From assembly GCA_002774185.1 (NCBI GenBank), contig PEZG01000013.1:1-5545 (forward strand): DNA of 5,545 bases, in the 5' to 3' direction. Each line of letters opens with the position of its first letter. Positions within the stretch are counted from its first letter, which is position 1. The notes under the pieces were generated by a model. That model did no database searches. It saw only the letters and a program-made list of their open reading frames with translations, and was not told the origin of the DNA. The stretch comes from Candidatus Roizmanbacteria bacterium CG09_land_8_20_14_0_10_41_9 (GTDB lineage Bacteria; Patescibacteriota; Microgenomatia; UBA1406; GWC2-37-13). The translations under genes and the position numbers were made by a program. Of this stretch, positions 4,616-5,545 are shown piece by piece.

Positions 4616-5545
4616 TTAGCTTTTGAGTATCTTAACAACCTCTTCTTTCTTTACTTCTTTTTGTTCTCTCGTTTTCATATCTTTTACTTTAACAATTCCC
4701 TTTTGGGTTTCTTCAGGTCCGAGGATGATCGCAAACGGAATGTTCTGCCTGTCTGCGTATTTTAGCTGTTTGTCGAGTTTCCTGTTTGAACTGGGATAAA
4801 GTTCACAGGAAATCCCATTGGATCGAAGTAATTTAGCTATTTCGACGCAACTTGGTACCATGTCTTCGCCAAGGACCGTAATGAGGACTTGGGATGTATT
4901 GGGTTTTACTTTGGGAATTAAGCCTTTTTCTTTTAAAAATTCCATTAAGACCACATCCGAAGTGGCAAATCCGACTCCAGGAATAGAGAGTTTGCTATCG
5001 AAGGACGAGACTAGATTATCATACCTTCCTCCTCCAAGAAGAGCGCGCATTGTTCCACCCTTTTCTTTTACCTCGAAAACCAATCCTGTATAGTAGTCGA
5101 GTCCCCGAACAATATTTGGATTTATTTGACAATAGGAATCAATTCCATAGTTTTTAAGATAGGAGAAAAGACGGGTAAAATAGGGATCTGCAGCTGGTGA
5201 TAAAGGCTTTGTAAGAAAGGATTGGAGATCATTGATGACTGAGGAGCCTATGCCTACTTCCTGCAATAGTTTCATGAACGTTGGCTCATCGATCTTATCT
5301 TGTTTATCAATAAGGTTAAGGATGGTTTTCATATCCTTCTTGCCGATTCCGAATCCTTCGAGCTTTTGTTCCATAAAGGAACGGGAGTTCAAATATAGGA
5401 TAAAATCATTCTTTGAAGCACCCAGCGATAGGAAAATCGCAATCGCAACCGCTAAGATTTCCATATCCGCTAGGACATAAGCGCTTCCTAAAAGATCAAA
5501 ATCCGCTTGGTAAAATTCTCTTTCTCTTCCTTTTTGCGGAGCTTC
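4616..5545 (-). CDS. hisS: Histidyl-tRNA synthetase, C-terminal part (5' end outside window)
   Basis: The visible 309 residues belong to a class II aminoacyl-tRNA synthetase that charges tRNA-His. The reading frame is open to the window edge, where it starts inside motif 2 (APQKGREREFYQADFDLLG), so about 110 N-terminal residues with motif 1 are missing. The histidine-specific signatures are present: GLDYYTGLVFE and RALLGGGRYDNLV, both in the active site. Motif 3 reads IPGVGFATSDVVLMEFL, without the usual Glu-Arg pair. The last 90 or so residues form the anticodon-binding domain (SQVLITVLGE, KQLKYADRQNIPFAIILG, and a lysine-rich end). An ATG at 5464 lies inside the conserved domain and is not the true start. 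The stop is TAA, followed by the AT-rich palindromic gap. Confidence 0.95.
   Translation of the reverse strand, partial: EAPQKGREREFYQADFDLLGSAYVLADMEILAVAIAIFLSLGASKNDFILYLNSRSFMEQKLEGFGIGKKDMKTILNLIDKQDKIDEPTFMKLLQEVGIGSSVINDLQSFLTKPLSPAADPYFTRLFSYLKNYGIDSYCQINPNIVRGLDYYTGLVFEVKEKGGTMRALLGGGRYDNLVSSFDSKLSIPGVGFATSDVVLMEFLKEKGLIPKVKPNTSQVLITVLGEDMVPSCVEIAKLLRSNGISCELYPSSNRKLDKQLKYADRQNIPFAIILGPEETQKGIVKVKDMKTREQKEVKKEEVVKILKS

Noticed and set aside
1..5545. Alternative genetic code with UGA as glycine.
   Set aside because: Every conserved gene reads full length with standard stops, there is no in-frame TGA in conserved domains, and rplJ ends with TGA.
1..5545. Mobile element, CRISPR array, defence system or horizontally acquired island.
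   Set aside because: All seven genes are housekeeping genes on one strand with no flanking repeats, integrase or transposase fragments, or clear composition shift. Only the hisS-RF gap is repetitive.

Overview
The window holds seven protein genes, all on the minus strand and closely packed. Reading 5'->3' on that strand (right to left) they are hisS (5' end cut by the window), a short RF1-like release factor, rpmE (L31), rplJ (L10), rplL (L7/L12), gyrB and hppA (3' end cut by the window). No mobile element, CRISPR array, rRNA or tRNA gene was seen. All gene assignments come from reading motifs by eye. No database search was run.

The organism is a bacterium with moderately low GC and the standard code: TAA, TAG and TGA all serve as stops. 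Several traits resemble Candidatus Patescibacteria (CPR): a release factor of 228 residues without the usual N-terminal domain, a zinc-type L31 with a lysine-rich tail, genes without Shine-Dalgarno (SD) sequences, a near-leaderless hppA promoter, and HisRS with an atypical motif 3. This placement is an inference of moderate to low confidence. The in-frame TGA between rplJ and rplL argues against the lineages that read UGA as glycine.

Layout: bases 4616-5545 are the C-terminal two-thirds of hisS. Bases 4504-4615 form an extremely AT-rich gap with a 70-nt hairpin ending just before the release factor start. Bases 3817-4503 are the release factor. rpmE (3451-3750) has its own extended -10 promoter. 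rplJ has a clear -35/-10 promoter directly after the rpmE stop and a structured leader of about 100 nt (3315-3414), probably the autoregulatory L10 leader. rplJ, rplL and gyrB follow with gaps of 18 and 12 nt and no visible promoter or terminator between them, so they probably form one transcript. hppA starts a new unit from a near-consensus promoter just after gyrB.

Functionally the block is translation (tRNA charging, termination, three ribosomal proteins), DNA topology (GyrB) and membrane energetics (pyrophosphatase). The setting is unusual because rplJ-rplL normally lies between rplK-rplA and rpoB-rpoC, whereas here it lies between rpmE and gyrB. I found no novel defence, mobile or secretion system. 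The points worth checking are the trimmed release factor, the AT hairpin before it, the L10 leader with its overlapping mini-frame, the in-frame TGA between L10 and L12, and the HisRS motif 3.
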